Shown here: in pieces, positions 16,419 to 25,712 of the stretch
How the letters are laid out: every line of letters starts with the position of its first letter
Position numbering within the stretch: position 1 is the stretch's first letter
DNA from: Oceanidesulfovibrio marinus
GTDB taxonomy: Bacteria; Desulfobacterota; Desulfovibrionia; Desulfovibrionales; Desulfovibrionaceae
Direction: 5' to 3'
Assembly: GCF_013085545.1 (NCBI RefSeq)
Contig: NZ_CP039543.1
Span: 4,619,322-4,683,321 of the forward strand
Length of the DNA: 64,000 nucleotides
The notes under the pieces: model-generated
What the model was told of the DNA's origin: nothing
Database searches by the model: none
Seen by the model: the letters and a program-made list of their open reading frames with translations, nothing else
Position numbers and translations under genes: made by a program

Positions 16419-18670
16419 TGGAACACGATAGGGAAATCATGCACCTGCGGGACTACCTGCTGGTGCTTCGGAAAAGGCGTTGGCTCATCGCGAGCATTTT
16501 CATCGTTGTAGTCTTGCTTGCCGGTCTCTTCACCGTGACCATGCAGCCCGTGTACGAGGGCGAGACCATCCTGAGCATCGAGCCTGACGAAGCGAATGTC
16601 GTATCAATTGAAGAGGTGTTCACCGTGGACGCCTCCAATACGGAATACTATCAGACGCAGTACAACATCATCTCCAGCCGTTCCATTGCGCGGCGGGTGA
16701 TCAAGGAGCTGAACCTCGACGAGAGCGAGGAGTTCTTTCCCAAGCCGGGCAGCTCCCTGGTGGCCCAGACGGCGCGCTGGTTGAAGGAAACCATCGGCGA
16801 GCTGAAAGGGGCCATCATGGCCATGTTCAAGCCGCCGAGCTCCGGTGGAGAAGGGCTCTCTCCGGAAGAAGCCCGCATGCAACAGGCCGTGGCCATCTTT
16901 GCGACACGGCTCTCTGTGGAACCCGTGCGGAACTCCCGGCTGGTGCAGATAACCTTCGAGGCGCACGATCCCGCTCTGGCCAAGCAGATTACCGACACCA
17001 TCGCCCAGGAGTACATCAACCACAGCATGGAGATGCGTCTCTCCACCATCCAGGATGCTATCGCCTGGCTGAACAAACGCATCGCCAAGGAACGGGTGAA
17101 GGTTGAGAACGCCGAGAGCAGGTTCCAGGCGTTCAAGGACCAGCACAGCATCATCTCCGACTTTTCCGCGAACATCGAGCAGGTCAAGGCCAACCAGCTT
17201 GCCGATCTGCGCGCCAAGATCGTGGATGCCGAGACGGAGATGATCGAGGCCAGAACCCGCTACCAGCAGACCAAGAGCCTGATGGACCAGGGGCAGCCGC
17301 TGGACTCCATTCCCGCGGTCCTGGAAAACCAGCTCATCCTCACCATCAAGCAGAAAGAAGTGGAGTTGCGCAACCGTCTGAGCGAGCTCTCCAGAACCTA
17401 CGGCCCCAACCACCCGCAGATCCGTTCCGTGAACGCCGAGCTGGCGACCCTCGAATCGAGGATGCGCACCGAGGCGACCAAGATCATGGAATCGCTGCAG
17501 AACCGGTACCAGCTCGTCAAGTCGCGCTATGATTCGCTGGTGGCCTCGCTCCAGGAGCAGGAAAAGCAGGCTCTCGGGCTCAACAAGCTCGCCGCCGAGT
17601 ACAATACGCTCAAGAGCGACGCCGAGGGCGCCCGCGAAATCTTCAACATGCTCGTGCAGCGCTTCAAGGAGGCATCGGTCAGCGAGGACATGCCCACCGT
17701 CAACATCCACGTGGTGGACGCCGCGCAGGTGCCGACGGACCCGGTCCGACCCAAGACCTTCATCTACATGGCCGTGGCCGCCATCTTCGGCCTGGGCCTT
17801 GGTCTGGGCGTGGCCTTCCTCCTGGAGTACCTGGACAACACCCTGAAGACGCCGAGTGACGTCAAGCGCTGGCTTGCGGCGCCGTTCCTCGGGGTCATCC
17901 CATTCCAGAGGGGCGTGACCAGCAACAGCCCCGGCATGCTCGCTTCGGTCATCGATCCAAAATCGCTTGCCAGCGAGGCGTACAGGAGCTTGCGCACCAA
18001 CGTACTCTTTTCCCTGGCCGACCAGGAGCCCAGGGTCTTCCAGGTTACCAGCGCCGGGCCGGGCGAGGGCAAGACCCTGACCGCCATCAACCTGGCCGTG
18101 ACCATGGCCCAGAACGGCTCCAAGACGGTCATCGTCGACTGCGACCTGCGCCGGCCCATGGTCCACAAAACGCTGGGCGTGCATCGGCAGCGGGGCGTCT
18201 CCAACATCCTGGCCAATCCCAAGGAGGACATCGAGTCGATGATCCTGGAGACGGACGTGCCCAACCTCTATGTGGTGCCGGCCGGACCCATTCCGCCCAA
18301 CCCCTCGGAGCTCCTGGGCGGCAAACGCATGCAGGAGCTGCTGGACCATCTGAATCCCATGTTCGACAAGATCATCGTGGATACGCCGCCTGTCACGGCG
18401 GTGACGGACGCCAGCCTTATCGCCGGCAAGGTCGAGGGCGTGGTCATGGTTGTGCGCGCCTTCGCCACAAGCCGCGAGGTCGTGCGCACCGGACTGGACA
18501 TCCTGCGCAAGCTCAACGCCAAGATCCTCGGCGTGGTGCTCAACGGCGTGAAGCTCGAAAAAGAAGGGTACTACTACTACCAGTACTACTATTACTACTA
18601 CGCCTCGGACGGCGAAGGCGGCCGCAAGAGAAGACGGCGGAAGACCCAAGAGGGGGCCGCCTCTGCATGA
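16418..18670 (+). CDS. Wzc-like chain-length regulator and BY-kinase
   Basis: A 750-residue inner-membrane protein combining a Wzz/GumC domain (first helix about 22-42, long periplasmic coiled coil about 195-425, second helix about 447-470) with a cytoplasmic bacterial tyrosine kinase: Walker A SAGPGEGKT near 544-552, Walker A' VIVDCDLRRP near 570-580, and Walker B IIVDTPP near 650. The C-terminal tail near 716-730 is an extreme tyrosine cluster (YYYYQYYYYYY), the usual autophosphorylation site, followed by a basic RKRRRRK stretch. It controls polymer length and export with Wza and is dephosphorylated by the PHP phosphatase whose gene overlaps it by 4 bp. Confidence 0.94.
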   Translation: MEHDREIMHLRDYLLVLRKRRWLIASIFIVVVLLAGLFTVTMQPVYEGETILSIEPDEANVVSIEEVFTVDASNTEYYQTQYNIISSRSIARRVIKELNLDESEEFFPKPGSSLVAQTARWLKETIGELKGAIMAMFKPPSSGGEGLSPEEARMQQAVAIFATRLSVEPVRNSRLVQITFEAHDPALAKQITDTIAQEYINHSMEMRLSTIQDAIAWLNKRIAKERVKVENAESRFQAFKDQHSIISDFSANIEQVKANQLADLRAKIVDAETEMIEARTRYQQTKSLMDQGQPLDSIPAVLENQLILTIKQKEVELRNRLSELSRTYGPNHPQIRSVNAELATLESRMRTEATKIMESLQNRYQLVKSRYDSLVASLQEQEKQALGLNKLAAEYNTLKSDAEGAREIFNMLVQRFKEASVSEDMPTVNIHVVDAAQVPTDPVRPKTFIYMAVAAIFGLGLGLGVAFLLEYLDNTLKTPSDVKRWLAAPFLGVIPFQRGVTSNSPGMLASVIDPKSLASEAYRSLRTNVLFSLADQEPRVFQVTSAGPGEGKTLTAINLAVTMAQNGSKTVIVDCDLRRPMVHKTLGVHRQRGVSNILANPKEDIESMILETDVPNLYVVPAGPIPPNPSELLGGKRMQELLDHLNPMFDKIIVDTPPVTAVTDASLIAGKVEGVVMVVRAFATSREVVRTGLDILRKLNAKILGVVLNGVKLEKEGYYYYQYYYYYYASDGEGGRKRRRRKTQEGAASA

Positions 18671-19452
18671 TCGATTGCCACCATCATATCATCCCCTCGT
18701 TTGATGATGGAGCAAGAGACCCGAGCGTTACTCTGAAAATGTGCCGCATCGCGGTGGAGGATGGGGTGCGCGGGATCATCGCCACCCCCCATCACCGCAA
18801 CGGGTTGTACAACTCCAAGCCGGAGGTCGTGCGAGAGAAGGTCGCCAAGCTCAACAAGTCCATCGGGAAGATCGGTCTGGACCTGACCATCTACCCGGGC
18901 TGCGAGGCGCATATCTCGCCGCATCTGGCTGAATCCGTCGAAGCCGGCGAAACCCTGACCCTCAACGACGGCTGCTACCTGCTGCTGGAGCTGCCGCCGC
19001 AGGAGATGCCCCTGGGCGTGGAGCAGCTCGTCTTTGATCTGCAGATGCGCGGCATCTATCCCATATTGGCCCATCCGGAGCGCATCGGCAGCGTGCAGCG
19101 CGATCCGGACAGCATCTTGCCGCTGGTGCATGCAGGCGTGCTCATGCAGCTCACCGCCCTGAGCCTCACCGGCGGTTTCGGTCACGAAGCCCAGGAGTGC
19201 GCCGAAACACTCGTGACCCGGCGCATGGCGCACATCATTGCCAGCGATGCCCACTCGTTCCGGCACAGGACGCCGAAAATGAGCATGGCCATGGAGGCAG
19301 CCGCCATACTCCTCGAAGACGAGGACGAGGCGCGACGCATGGTCGATGATGTCCCGTCTATGGTGCTCCGGGGCGAGCCGTACGACCCCCCGCCGCCAGT
19401 GGAAGCACCGCCGCAAAAGCGGTCCTTCTTCTCATTCCTGTGGGGGAGATGA
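18667..19452 (+). CDS. PHP-family protein tyrosine phosphatase (CpsB/YwqE type)
   Basis: A 261-residue manganese-dependent phosphatase of the polymerase-and-histidinol-phosphatase fold. The N-terminal metal motif reads HHHIIPSFDDGA (residues 5-16), equivalent to HxHxxPxxDDG in CpsB, and the C-terminal metal motif is SDAHSF near 193-198. It should remove phosphate from the tyrosine cluster of the Wzc kinase. The ATG overlaps the kinase stop codon (ATGA), the standard order in Gram-positive CPS and some Gram-negative EPS loci. The C-terminal 20 residues are Pro-rich then basic and are not part of the fold. Confidence 0.9.
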   Translation: MIDCHHHIIPSFDDGARDPSVTLKMCRIAVEDGVRGIIATPHHRNGLYNSKPEVVREKVAKLNKSIGKIGLDLTIYPGCEAHISPHLAESVEAGETLTLNDGCYLLLELPPQEMPLGVEQLVFDLQMRGIYPILAHPERIGSVQRDPDSILPLVHAGVLMQLTALSLTGGFGHEAQECAETLVTRRMAHIIASDAHSFRHRTPKMSMAMEAAAILLEDEDEARRMVDDVPSMVLRGEPYDPPPPVEAPPQKRSFFSFLWGR

Positions 19453-21761
19453 TGAAAGAGAATTCGCATGGCGACGAGTTTAAGCTCACAGATACTCTGA
19501 TCGTTTTGGTCCTGCTCACGCTGGGGCTGGTCCAGCTCGCCTTTGGCGGTGTCTTTGTCTGGAGCTACTCGCGCATGACGGCGGCGTTGCTCGGGCTGGC
19601 CATCATCACGATGCTGGTGCGTTTCATCCGCCTGTTCATCGATGCGAAGCCCATGGCCCTGCCCGGGCCGGTTTTTCTGCTGCCGTTTGTCTTTCTCTTT
19701 CTCGGATTCACTCAAGTCATTCCCCTGCCTCCGGGGCTGGTGGGGATCCTCTCGCCGGAGCGCCTGCGCCAGGTGGATCAGCTCGCCGGGATCGGCGCCG
19801 TGGACCCGCACAGCTGGATCACCCTGTCCATTGCGCCGCACACCACGTGGCTCTGGATGGCCAGGCTCGCCTCGTACATCACGGCGTTTGTGCTTGTGGT
19901 GTACAGCGTGCGCAGCCGGAAGCGCGCCATCGCAATTATCCTTGTCCTGGCGGGCTTCGCCCTGTTTCAGATTTTCTACGGGTCGGTGCAGGCGTACTCC
20001 CACACGCCGCGAATCTGGTGGTGGGTCAAGGACCTGCATGAATCTTTCGTCAGCGGCACGTACTTCAACCGAAACCACTTGGCGGGATTCCTGGAGATAG
20101 TCCTGCCGCTGTGGCTGGGCTTCACTTTCTGGATGGTCCACCTGCACGCCATGCGCAAGCTGCCCAAAGAGGTGGTGGAGGCGGCGGAAAAAAGCCGCCA
20201 CCGCAGAAGGCGCGTGAAGGCGGATTCCCCGCGCTACTACTCCTGGCGCAAGATAGGCCTGCGCCAGAAGCTGGTGAGCCTTGCTTCGCGCCTGGAGCGC
20301 CAGGCCAGACCGGCCGCCTGCTACACAGTAGGCGCCGTGCTCTTCGTCGGCCTGCTGCTCACCGGGTCGCGCGGCGGCATCCTCGCGTTCATCGCCAGCC
20401 TTATCGTCATGGGCGTGCTGATGCTGTTCTTCAAAAAGTTCAACGTCAGGGTGAAGGCGCTGGCCGTCCTCGTGGGCTTCAGCCTGGTGCTCGGACTGTT
20501 CATCGGCATGGAGCAGACCATGGAGCGGTTCGAGCAGGAGGAAGGCCTGTATCACCGCATCGCCATCAGCCGCTCCGTACTGCCCACGGTAGGCGATTAC
20601 GCCGTGGCCGGTGCCGGCCTTGGCAACTTTCGGCAGCCGTACCTGGCGCACAGCCTGCCGCGATACGGCGGCCGCATAGAGCTGATCTATGCCCACAACG
20701 ACTGGCTGCAGATCGCCGTGGAGGCTGGCATCCCCGGCATGATCCTTTCGGCGGCCGGGTTCTTTGCGCTGCTGTTCTGGGGATTCCGGCGCTGGCGGCG
20801 CAGACACGACATCTTCATCCTCGGAGTCGGTCTCGGTCTGCTCGCGGGCATCATCAGCCTGGGGCTGCACTCGCTCACCGACTTCAACATGCAGATACCG
20901 GCCAACGCGATGACATTCGCCATGGCCATCGGCCTGCTGGCGGCCGTGCTGACCATGCGCCATACAAAGAACGGCCTCGCCCCCGGCTTCTGGGAGCAGG
21001 GGATCATCGTGCAGAGCCGTTTCAACGCCATGGTGCTGCTGCTCATAGGCATTGTGGTGGCCGGCGTGCTTCTGGACAAGAGCATGAGCCACGCCATCGC
21101 CGAAAACATCTGCGCCACGGAGCGCAACCCCATGAAGCGGGTGACGCATCCGTGCGGTTTCGACGAGGTTTTCAAGGCATTGGACGTGGACCCCGCCGAC
21201 CCCTCGCTCTGGGCCAGGCTCGGCGCCATTTACCAGGAGCAGCAGGGGCAGAGCAGGGCGCTGCGCGCTCTGCACGCGAAAAAGGCCGTCAAGGCCTACA
21301 CCGAATCCCTGGTGCGCCAACCGGTCAATGGCCGCAGCTGGCTTTACCTCGGGGAGAGCAGGCTCAAGTTGTTCGTGGTTACAGGAGACTTTACAGACCT
21401 GGAGCTGGCCGAAGAGGCCTTTGCCGTGGCCTTGCAGCAGCGACCCAACGATGCGCAGCTTCTGAGCCGTCTGGCCGAGCACCGGCTGTGGCTGGCCAGG
21501 CTTATGCCGCCGGGGCCGCTCAGCCGTAATCTCAAGAACGACGGCATCTTCTTCGCCAAACGCTCGTTGCAGTGCTGGCGGTGGGACTGGCGCCAGGTGG
21601 TGCCCATGGTCCTGCTCTATACCCAGGACCCCGAAGATCTGAAGCAGATTGTACCCGACCATGAGGACCCGGGCAGGAAGATCGTGCGCTATCTTGAAAA
21701 ACAGGATATCCACTTTCCCCCCGACACTTTTGCTTGGGAAAAAGAGGAATCAGGTGCGTAA
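19449..21761 (+). CDS. O-antigen ligase / Wzy-like membrane protein with C-terminal TPR region
   Basis: A protein of about 770 residues; the ATG at 19449 overlaps the previous stop (a GTG at 19440 is possible). About eleven to thirteen hydrophobic helices cover residues 20-545. The Wzy_C signature is visible: a large periplasmic loop ending with YAHNDWLQIAVEAGIPGMIL (near 415-434) and an upstream GSRGG motif. Residues from about 560 to the end are soluble and helical with TPR-like spacing (PSLWARLGAIYQEQ, GRSWLYLGESRLKL). It polymerises or ligates the polysaccharide repeat unit in the periplasm. Position between the phosphatase and regulatory gene supports EPS polymerase. Confidence 0.87.
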   Translation: MMKENSHGDEFKLTDTLIVLVLLTLGLVQLAFGGVFVWSYSRMTAALLGLAIITMLVRFIRLFIDAKPMALPGPVFLLPFVFLFLGFTQVIPLPPGLVGILSPERLRQVDQLAGIGAVDPHSWITLSIAPHTTWLWMARLASYITAFVLVVYSVRSRKRAIAIILVLAGFALFQIFYGSVQAYSHTPRIWWWVKDLHESFVSGTYFNRNHLAGFLEIVLPLWLGFTFWMVHLHAMRKLPKEVVEAAEKSRHRRRRVKADSPRYYSWRKIGLRQKLVSLASRLERQARPAACYTVGAVLFVGLLLTGSRGGILAFIASLIVMGVLMLFFKKFNVRVKALAVLVGFSLVLGLFIGMEQTMERFEQEEGLYHRIAISRSVLPTVGDYAVAGAGLGNFRQPYLAHSLPRYGGRIELIYAHNDWLQIAVEAGIPGMILSAAGFFALLFWGFRRWRRRHDIFILGVGLGLLAGIISLGLHSLTDFNMQIPANAMTFAMAIGLLAAVLTMRHTKNGLAPGFWEQGIIVQSRFNAMVLLLIGIVVAGVLLDKSMSHAIAENICATERNPMKRVTHPCGFDEVFKALDVDPADPSLWARLGAIYQEQQGQSRALRALHAKKAVKAYTESLVRQPVNGRSWLYLGESRLKLFVVTGDFTDLELAEEAFAVALQQRPNDAQLLSRLAEHRLWLARLMPPGPLSRNLKNDGIFFAKRSLQCWRWDWRQVVPMVLLYTQDPEDLKQIVPDHEDPGRKIVRYLEKQDIHFPPDTFAWEKEESGA

Positions 21762-21763
21762 TC

Positions 21764-22600
21764 GTGCCCAGGCGTCAGTGCTTTTTTGGTAGACATCTCG
21801 TCCAGACGGGCATCATCAGCCCCGGACAGCTGGATCGCGCCATCAGCCGCCAGAAGCAGAGCAACACGCTGCTTGGCAAGCTGGCGCGGGAAAGGAATCT
21901 GCTTGCGCCGGAGCAGATCGAAGCCATTCTGGAGCAGCAGAAGCAGGACCCGCGGCGCTTCGGCGAGCTGGCCGTGGATATGGGCTTCATCAGCGGCGAT
22001 CAGCTGGACAACCTGCTGGACAATCAGGCCAACAACCACATCTACCTTGGCGAGGCCCTTATCAAGGAGAACATCCTCAGCCAGGATGCCCTGGTGGCGC
22101 AGCTCAACATCTTCCAGAACCTCATGCTGGCGCACGAGGAGGAGCTCGCCCAGTTGCTTTCCAGAGCCGAGCACGGCGAGGAGCTGCTGCAGCTTTACGA
22201 GATCACCCGCACCTACTTCTTCCGTATCGGCTTTCTGTCAAAGGCGGTGCGGCTGGAGCGTGGCATCCCCGAGGATATCCACGGCGCGCAGGTGTTCATG
22301 GAGCAGCACGGCAAGAAGGGAAATGTCTCCTACTTTGGCACCATTCTGCCGGAAAGCCTTCTGGGGCAGCTCGCCTCCCCCCTGCGGGAGCTGGGCGACG
22401 TGGATCTGAGCAAGGACCGCGAGATCGCCAGCGAGGTGCTGCACAACCTCAACTTCCTCTACTGCGAACGCTGCCGCAAATCGGGCAGAAAGGTTCGCCA
22501 CGGCGCCGTGCGCATCGATCTGCCGTCGTCTGTGACCTCCATCGAGAGTCTGCGCCTGCAGACCACCTTTGACGACTTCGCCATCGCCTACTGCACGTAG
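21764..22600 (+). CDS. Four-repeat MshEN-like protein with CheX-like C-terminal domain
   Basis: A 278-residue protein from a GTG directly after the preceding stop codon (an in-frame TTG at 21734 is possible). Residues 7-118 contain four copies of the pattern [R/x]-L/F-G-x2-L-x4-G/N-x-I/L-S/A-x2-Q/D-L/I-x6-Q, with the key glycines at 9, 38, 67 and 96, an exact 29-residue period. This is the nucleotide-binding motif of MshEN domains, known to bind cyclic-di-GMP in MshE and other type II ATPases; here no ATPase follows. The C-terminal half (about 165-270: GNVSYFGTILPESLL, EVLHNLNFLYCER, IDLPSSV) resembles the CheX phosphatase fold, but the catalytic ExxN spacing is not intact. Probably a c-di-GMP-sensing regulator of EPS assembly. 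Confidence 0.7.
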   Translation: MPRRQCFFGRHLVQTGIISPGQLDRAISRQKQSNTLLGKLARERNLLAPEQIEAILEQQKQDPRRFGELAVDMGFISGDQLDNLLDNQANNHIYLGEALIKENILSQDALVAQLNIFQNLMLAHEEELAQLLSRAEHGEELLQLYEITRTYFFRIGFLSKAVRLERGIPEDIHGAQVFMEQHGKKGNVSYFGTILPESLLGQLASPLRELGDVDLSKDREIASEVLHNLNFLYCERCRKSGRKVRHGAVRIDLPSSVTSIESLRLQTTFDDFAIAYCT

Positions 22601-22660
22601 GCTGCCTTTCTGTTTCTGTAAATTTTCTGCAAAACCTGTCCGGAAAAACCGGCAGTAATC

Positions 22661-22699
22661 CGGTACGTACCGACGCATGAGGGGTACGTAGTCCGGACT
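22661..22699. promoter_or_regulatory. Two palindromes in enhancer position upstream of the sigma-54 promoter
   Basis: Perfect palindromes CGGTACGTACCG (22661-22672) and AGTCCGGACT (22690-22699) lie about 95-135 bp upstream of the predicted sigma-54 start site, the usual distance for activator-binding sites. Which one, if either, is bound is inference. Confidence 0.35.
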
Positions 22700-22768
22700 C
22701 TATGGAATCGCTCCGTGGTCTTCCGGGTTACTCACTAAAATCATTAACAAAGCCTCCCCTGAATAAAG

Positions 22769-22784
22769 TGGCATGGCGCTTGCG
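22769..22784 (+). promoter_or_regulatory. Sigma-54 (RpoN) promoter of the priming glycosyltransferase gene
   Basis: TGGCATG-GCGC-TTGCG matches the sigma-54 consensus TGGCACG-N4-TTGCW almost perfectly, with GG at 22770-71 and GC at 22782-83 exactly 10 bp apart. The predicted start is near 22795, giving a 30-nt leader with an AGGGGGGG ribosome-binding site before the ATG at 22825. Confidence 0.75.
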
Positions 22785-22824
22785 TAATGAAGCGTATCAA
22801 GGAACCCGATTCAGGGGGGGCATT

Positions 22825-24216
22825 ATGAACCGCATAGACAATCCATATCAACACCTCGCGTTGTCCGCCCTTCAGGTGGGCGATGCGGTTCTGGCCGGAG
22901 GGCTTTTCTACGCCTTCTGGAAAATGCACGTAATCCCCGTCGGTACGGAGATGGAGTACCAGGTGCTTACGCTGCTCATCGCCTTTGCCGCTCCCGCCAG
23001 CATGAGCCTGTCCGGCGCGTACCGCAGGTGGCGCACTTCGAGTGTCTTCGCCGAGCTGCGCAGCGTGGCCACCGGGTGTATCATTCTGTTCATCGGTCTG
23101 GCCGTGGCCGGAGCGCTGCTCAAGGTCAACCAGATCTACTCTCGTGTTCTCTTCGGTGAATGGTTCCTGACATGGTCCGCCACGCTTCTCTTGGCGCGGG
23201 CTCTGGTCCGCAATGTTCTGCGCGTTGTGCGCAAACGCGGCGGCAACATCCGCAAGGCGGTCGTGGTCGGGGCCGGCAACACCAGCAAACGCATTGCCGA
23301 GGCCATAGCCAGTGAGCCTGGTCTTGGCATCCGCCTGCTCGGCCTGTTTGATGATTCCAAGGGCGGGCAGCAGGATACGTTGCCCGTGCTCGGAACCACC
23401 AAAGAGGTGCTGGAGTACGTGAACCGCGAGAAGGTCGACATCGTCTACATCTCTCTGCCCATGCGCAAGGAAGCGAAGATCCGGCGGGTGGTGGGTGCGC
23501 TTTCCGATTCCACGGCCTCCGTGTACATCGCGCCCGACATGTTCTCCTACGGACTGCTGCTTTCGGGCCAGACAGACTACCTGGGCGGAACTCCCACCAT
23601 AGCTCTTTGGGAGAGCCCCTTCCACGGCGTCAGCTCCATCATCAAGCGGCTTTCGGACATCGTGCTCTCCAGCGTGATCCTCTTCCTCATCTCGCCGCTC
23701 ATGCTGGCCATCGCCCTGGCCGTGAAGCTGTCCTCCAAGGGCCCTGTGTTCTTCGTCCAGTGGCGGTACGGTCTTAACGGCGAGCCCATCCGCGTCTTCA
23801 AGTTCCGCACCATGCGCGTGATGGAGGACGGCTACGAGTTCGTGCAGGCCGTGCGGGACGATCCGCGCGTGACCAGGGTAGGCGCCTTCCTGCGCAAGAC
23901 CAGTCTGGACGAGCTGCCGCAGTTCATCAACGTCCTGCTGGGCACCATGAGCGTGGTGGGGCCGCGGCCACACGCCGTGTCCATGAACGAGGAGTACCGC
24001 AAGCTCATCGCCGGCTACATGCTGCGCCACAAGATCAAGCCCGGCATCACCGGTCTGGCGCAGGTGAACGGCTACCGCGGCGAGACGGATACCGTGGACA
24101 AGATGGAAGGGCGTGTACGCTTCGATCTGGAGTACATCAGGAAGTGGTCGCTGCTGCTCGATCTGATCATCATCGGCAAGACCATCAAGCACTGTGTGAC
24201 AGCGGACGCCTACTAG
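22825..24216 (+). CDS. Polyprenyl glycosylphosphotransferase (WbaP/WcaJ type), priming enzyme
   Basis: A 463-residue protein from the ATG at 22825; a longer frame to 22702 would run through the sigma-54 promoter and is rejected. Four N-terminal transmembrane helices (about 12-120), a CoA-binding-like domain ([19 protein letters not shown] near 145-163), one further helix and the bacterial sugar transferase catalytic domain: [15 protein letters not shown] near 275, KFRTMRVM near 328 and [21 protein letters not shown] near 370-390. It transfers a hexose-1-phosphate from a UDP-sugar to undecaprenyl phosphate, the committing step of EPS synthesis. It carries its own sigma-54 promoter and a terminator, so it can be regulated separately. 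Confidence 0.92.
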   Translation: MNRIDNPYQHLALSALQVGDAVLAGGLFYAFWKMHVIPVGTEMEYQVLTLLIAFAAPASMSLSGAYRRWRTSSVFAELRSVATGCIILFIGLAVAGALLKVNQIYSRVLFGEWFLTWSATLLLARALVRNVLRVVRKRGGNIRKAVVVGAGNTSKRIAEAIASEPGLGIRLLGLFDDSKGGQQDTLPVLGTTKEVLEYVNREKVDIVYISLPMRKEAKIRRVVGALSDSTASVYIAPDMFSYGLLLSGQTDYLGGTPTIALWESPFHGVSSIIKRLSDIVLSSVILFLISPLMLAIALAVKLSSKGPVFFVQWRYGLNGEPIRVFKFRTMRVMEDGYEFVQAVRDDPRVTRVGAFLRKTSLDELPQFINVLLGTMSVVGPRPHAVSMNEEYRKLIAGYMLRHKIKPGITGLAQVNGYRGETDTVDKMEGRVRFDLEYIRKWSLLLDLIIIGKTIKHCVTADAY

Positions 24217-24230
24217 AAATGTCGAAGACC

Positions 24231-24263
24231 GCGCCCCTCAGAGAGCGTCTGGGGGGCGCTTTT
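24231..24263 (+). terminator. Intrinsic terminator after the priming glycosyltransferase
   Basis: Arms GCGCCCCTCAGA (24231-24242) and TCTGGGGGGCGC (24248-24259) form a 12-bp stem with one mismatch and a 5-nt loop, followed by TTTTC. Confidence 0.8.
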
Positions 24264-24339
24264 CTTATGGAAAGAACGGTCTGCAGGACTGTCAGGCGCC
24301 ACACCCGGGCGGCTGCATCGGCCCTTTTCCAAATCCGTG

Positions 24340-24369
24340 TTGGACGCAGCGCGGCGGAAATTCTATAGT
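24340..24369 (+). promoter_or_regulatory. Candidate sigma-70 promoter for the second EPS transcription unit
   Basis: TTGGAC (24340-24345), an 18-bp spacer and TATAGT (24364-24369) lie 130 bp before the Wzy-like gene. Together with the upstream terminator this marks a new transcription unit. Confidence 0.5.
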
Positions 24370-24498
24370 GCCAATACTGGATGCCCCGTGGCTGTGCCGG
24401 GTGAAGGGCCGGCGCGGAAAAGACTGTGGTTTCGGCAGCAACGCGGGGCGTGATCCACAACGCTCCACCCCATCCGCCCAGCGCGCGAAACGAGTGCC

Positions 24499-25704
24499 AT
24501 GATAGCCTATCTGATAATGATCGCGAGAATCTTCTCGGAGCAGTTCGAACCCTTGAGCGCGGTTATCGGCGTGCTCCTGATCGTCGTCTTTCTGGTGGTG
24601 GCGATTCTTGGCAAGATCAGAACGCTCAAGGGCGACTACTTTTTCATCAAGTTCATGCTCGTCTATGTCCTGGTGAATGCGTTGTGGGGGCTGGTGTCGC
24701 TTTACAACTTCGGCACTATCCTGGTTTCTCCCATAGTGTATGAGCTCGCAAAGCCACTGTCGCTCATCTGCTTTTACTGGGTCATGCGCAACGGGGCGCT
24801 GCTGAATGTTAGGCGATACAATGGATTGCTGATGATGATCATAGCAATCTACGCAGGTATCGGATATTACTCCGGCATGACTGTCGCCAGCGGCATGGTC
24901 GCGCGTGCTACATGGCCGGCTGCCCACCACAACTACATCGGCGTTACATTCGCCATTCTCCTCGCATACGTTATTTTCTCGGATCAGAACAAGTTCTTCC
25001 GCCTTATCATGGCAGGCGGGTTGTTCATCGGCCTGGGAGCAACAAAGAGTCTGTCCGCACTGCTGCTTTTCGGAACAACTGTCGGGCTGTATTACGTATT
25101 CAAGCGCAATCTGGTCAAAATCGCGATCATCGGTGGCGCCATCGTCCTCATCTTCATGGTGGCGGGCGAGTTCTTCTGGCAGAAACGGATGGTGGAGTTC
25201 TCGGAAAACCTCAAGGACTTCATGTACATCTGGCAGACGCAGCCAGAAATTTTCTTCGGCGACTCCAGCAAGTGGCGCATCGTGAACTGGAGCCTGCTCT
25301 TCGGGCAGTTCGAGATACACCCCTATCTCGGCTGGGGCACGCTCTCCTATAAAATTGTCAATCCCATGCGTATGTTCCGTGGAACCCTGGGCGGATACCA
25401 TCCGCACTCGGAGTTTCTCAAGTGGCTCGTGTGCTTCGGCATTACTGGAACAATCATCCTGATGTCGACTCTGTTGTACTACGCCGTCAAATCGGCGTTT
25501 GATAAGTACAAGGATATGCCGCTGGTCAATGCGATCACATTGGGCAGCATAATCGGTACGTTCTTCGGGTCGGGATTCATGTATCAGGCTATGATGATGA
25601 TCATTATCATTATGATATGCAAGACGATCCCGGAAGTGGAAGAAGCACACGCCGAAGAACCAGAATCAAGTGAATCGCGAATTTCAACTATATCCTGGGC
25701 ATAG
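24499..25704 (+). CDS. Wzy / O-antigen ligase-like polysaccharide polymerase
   Basis: A 401-residue integral membrane protein with about ten hydrophobic helices. A Wzy_C-type periplasmic loop ends in GGYHPHSEFLKWLVCFGITG near residues 296-315, the equivalent of the HNxxL motif of O-antigen ligases. The codons use more A and T than the neighbouring export genes (many ATA, AAT, GAT), common in horizontally exchanged polysaccharide-specificity genes. It starts a new transcription unit that continues with the beta-helix lipoprotein and two glycosyltransferases. Being the second Wzy-like protein in the locus, it may be the true polymerase while the first acts as ligase, or the reverse. Confidence 0.82.
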   Translation: MIAYLIMIARIFSEQFEPLSAVIGVLLIVVFLVVAILGKIRTLKGDYFFIKFMLVYVLVNALWGLVSLYNFGTILVSPIVYELAKPLSLICFYWVMRNGALLNVRRYNGLLMMIIAIYAGIGYYSGMTVASGMVARATWPAAHHNYIGVTFAILLAYVIFSDQNKFFRLIMAGGLFIGLGATKSLSALLLFGTTVGLYYVFKRNLVKIAIIGGAIVLIFMVAGEFFWQKRMVEFSENLKDFMYIWQTQPEIFFGDSSKWRIVNWSLLFGQFEIHPYLGWGTLSYKIVNPMRMFRGTLGGYHPHSEFLKWLVCFGITGTIILMSTLLYYAVKSAFDKYKDMPLVNAITLGSIIGTFFGSGFMYQAMMMIIIIMICKTIPEVEEAHAEEPESSESRISTISWA

Positions 25705-25712
25705 GTAATGAT

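Noticed and set aside
16604-18649. 681-codon open frame on the minus strand
   Set aside because: Antisense shadow of the Wzc kinase gene with His/Gly/Val-rich nonsense composition; the sense frame has clear motifs.
19182-21713. 843-codon open frame on the minus strand
   Set aside because: It is antisense to the Wzy/ligase-TPR gene. The residues are low-complexity (Gln, Arg, His, Gly), as expected from high GC at third positions, and there is no domain or ribosome-binding site.
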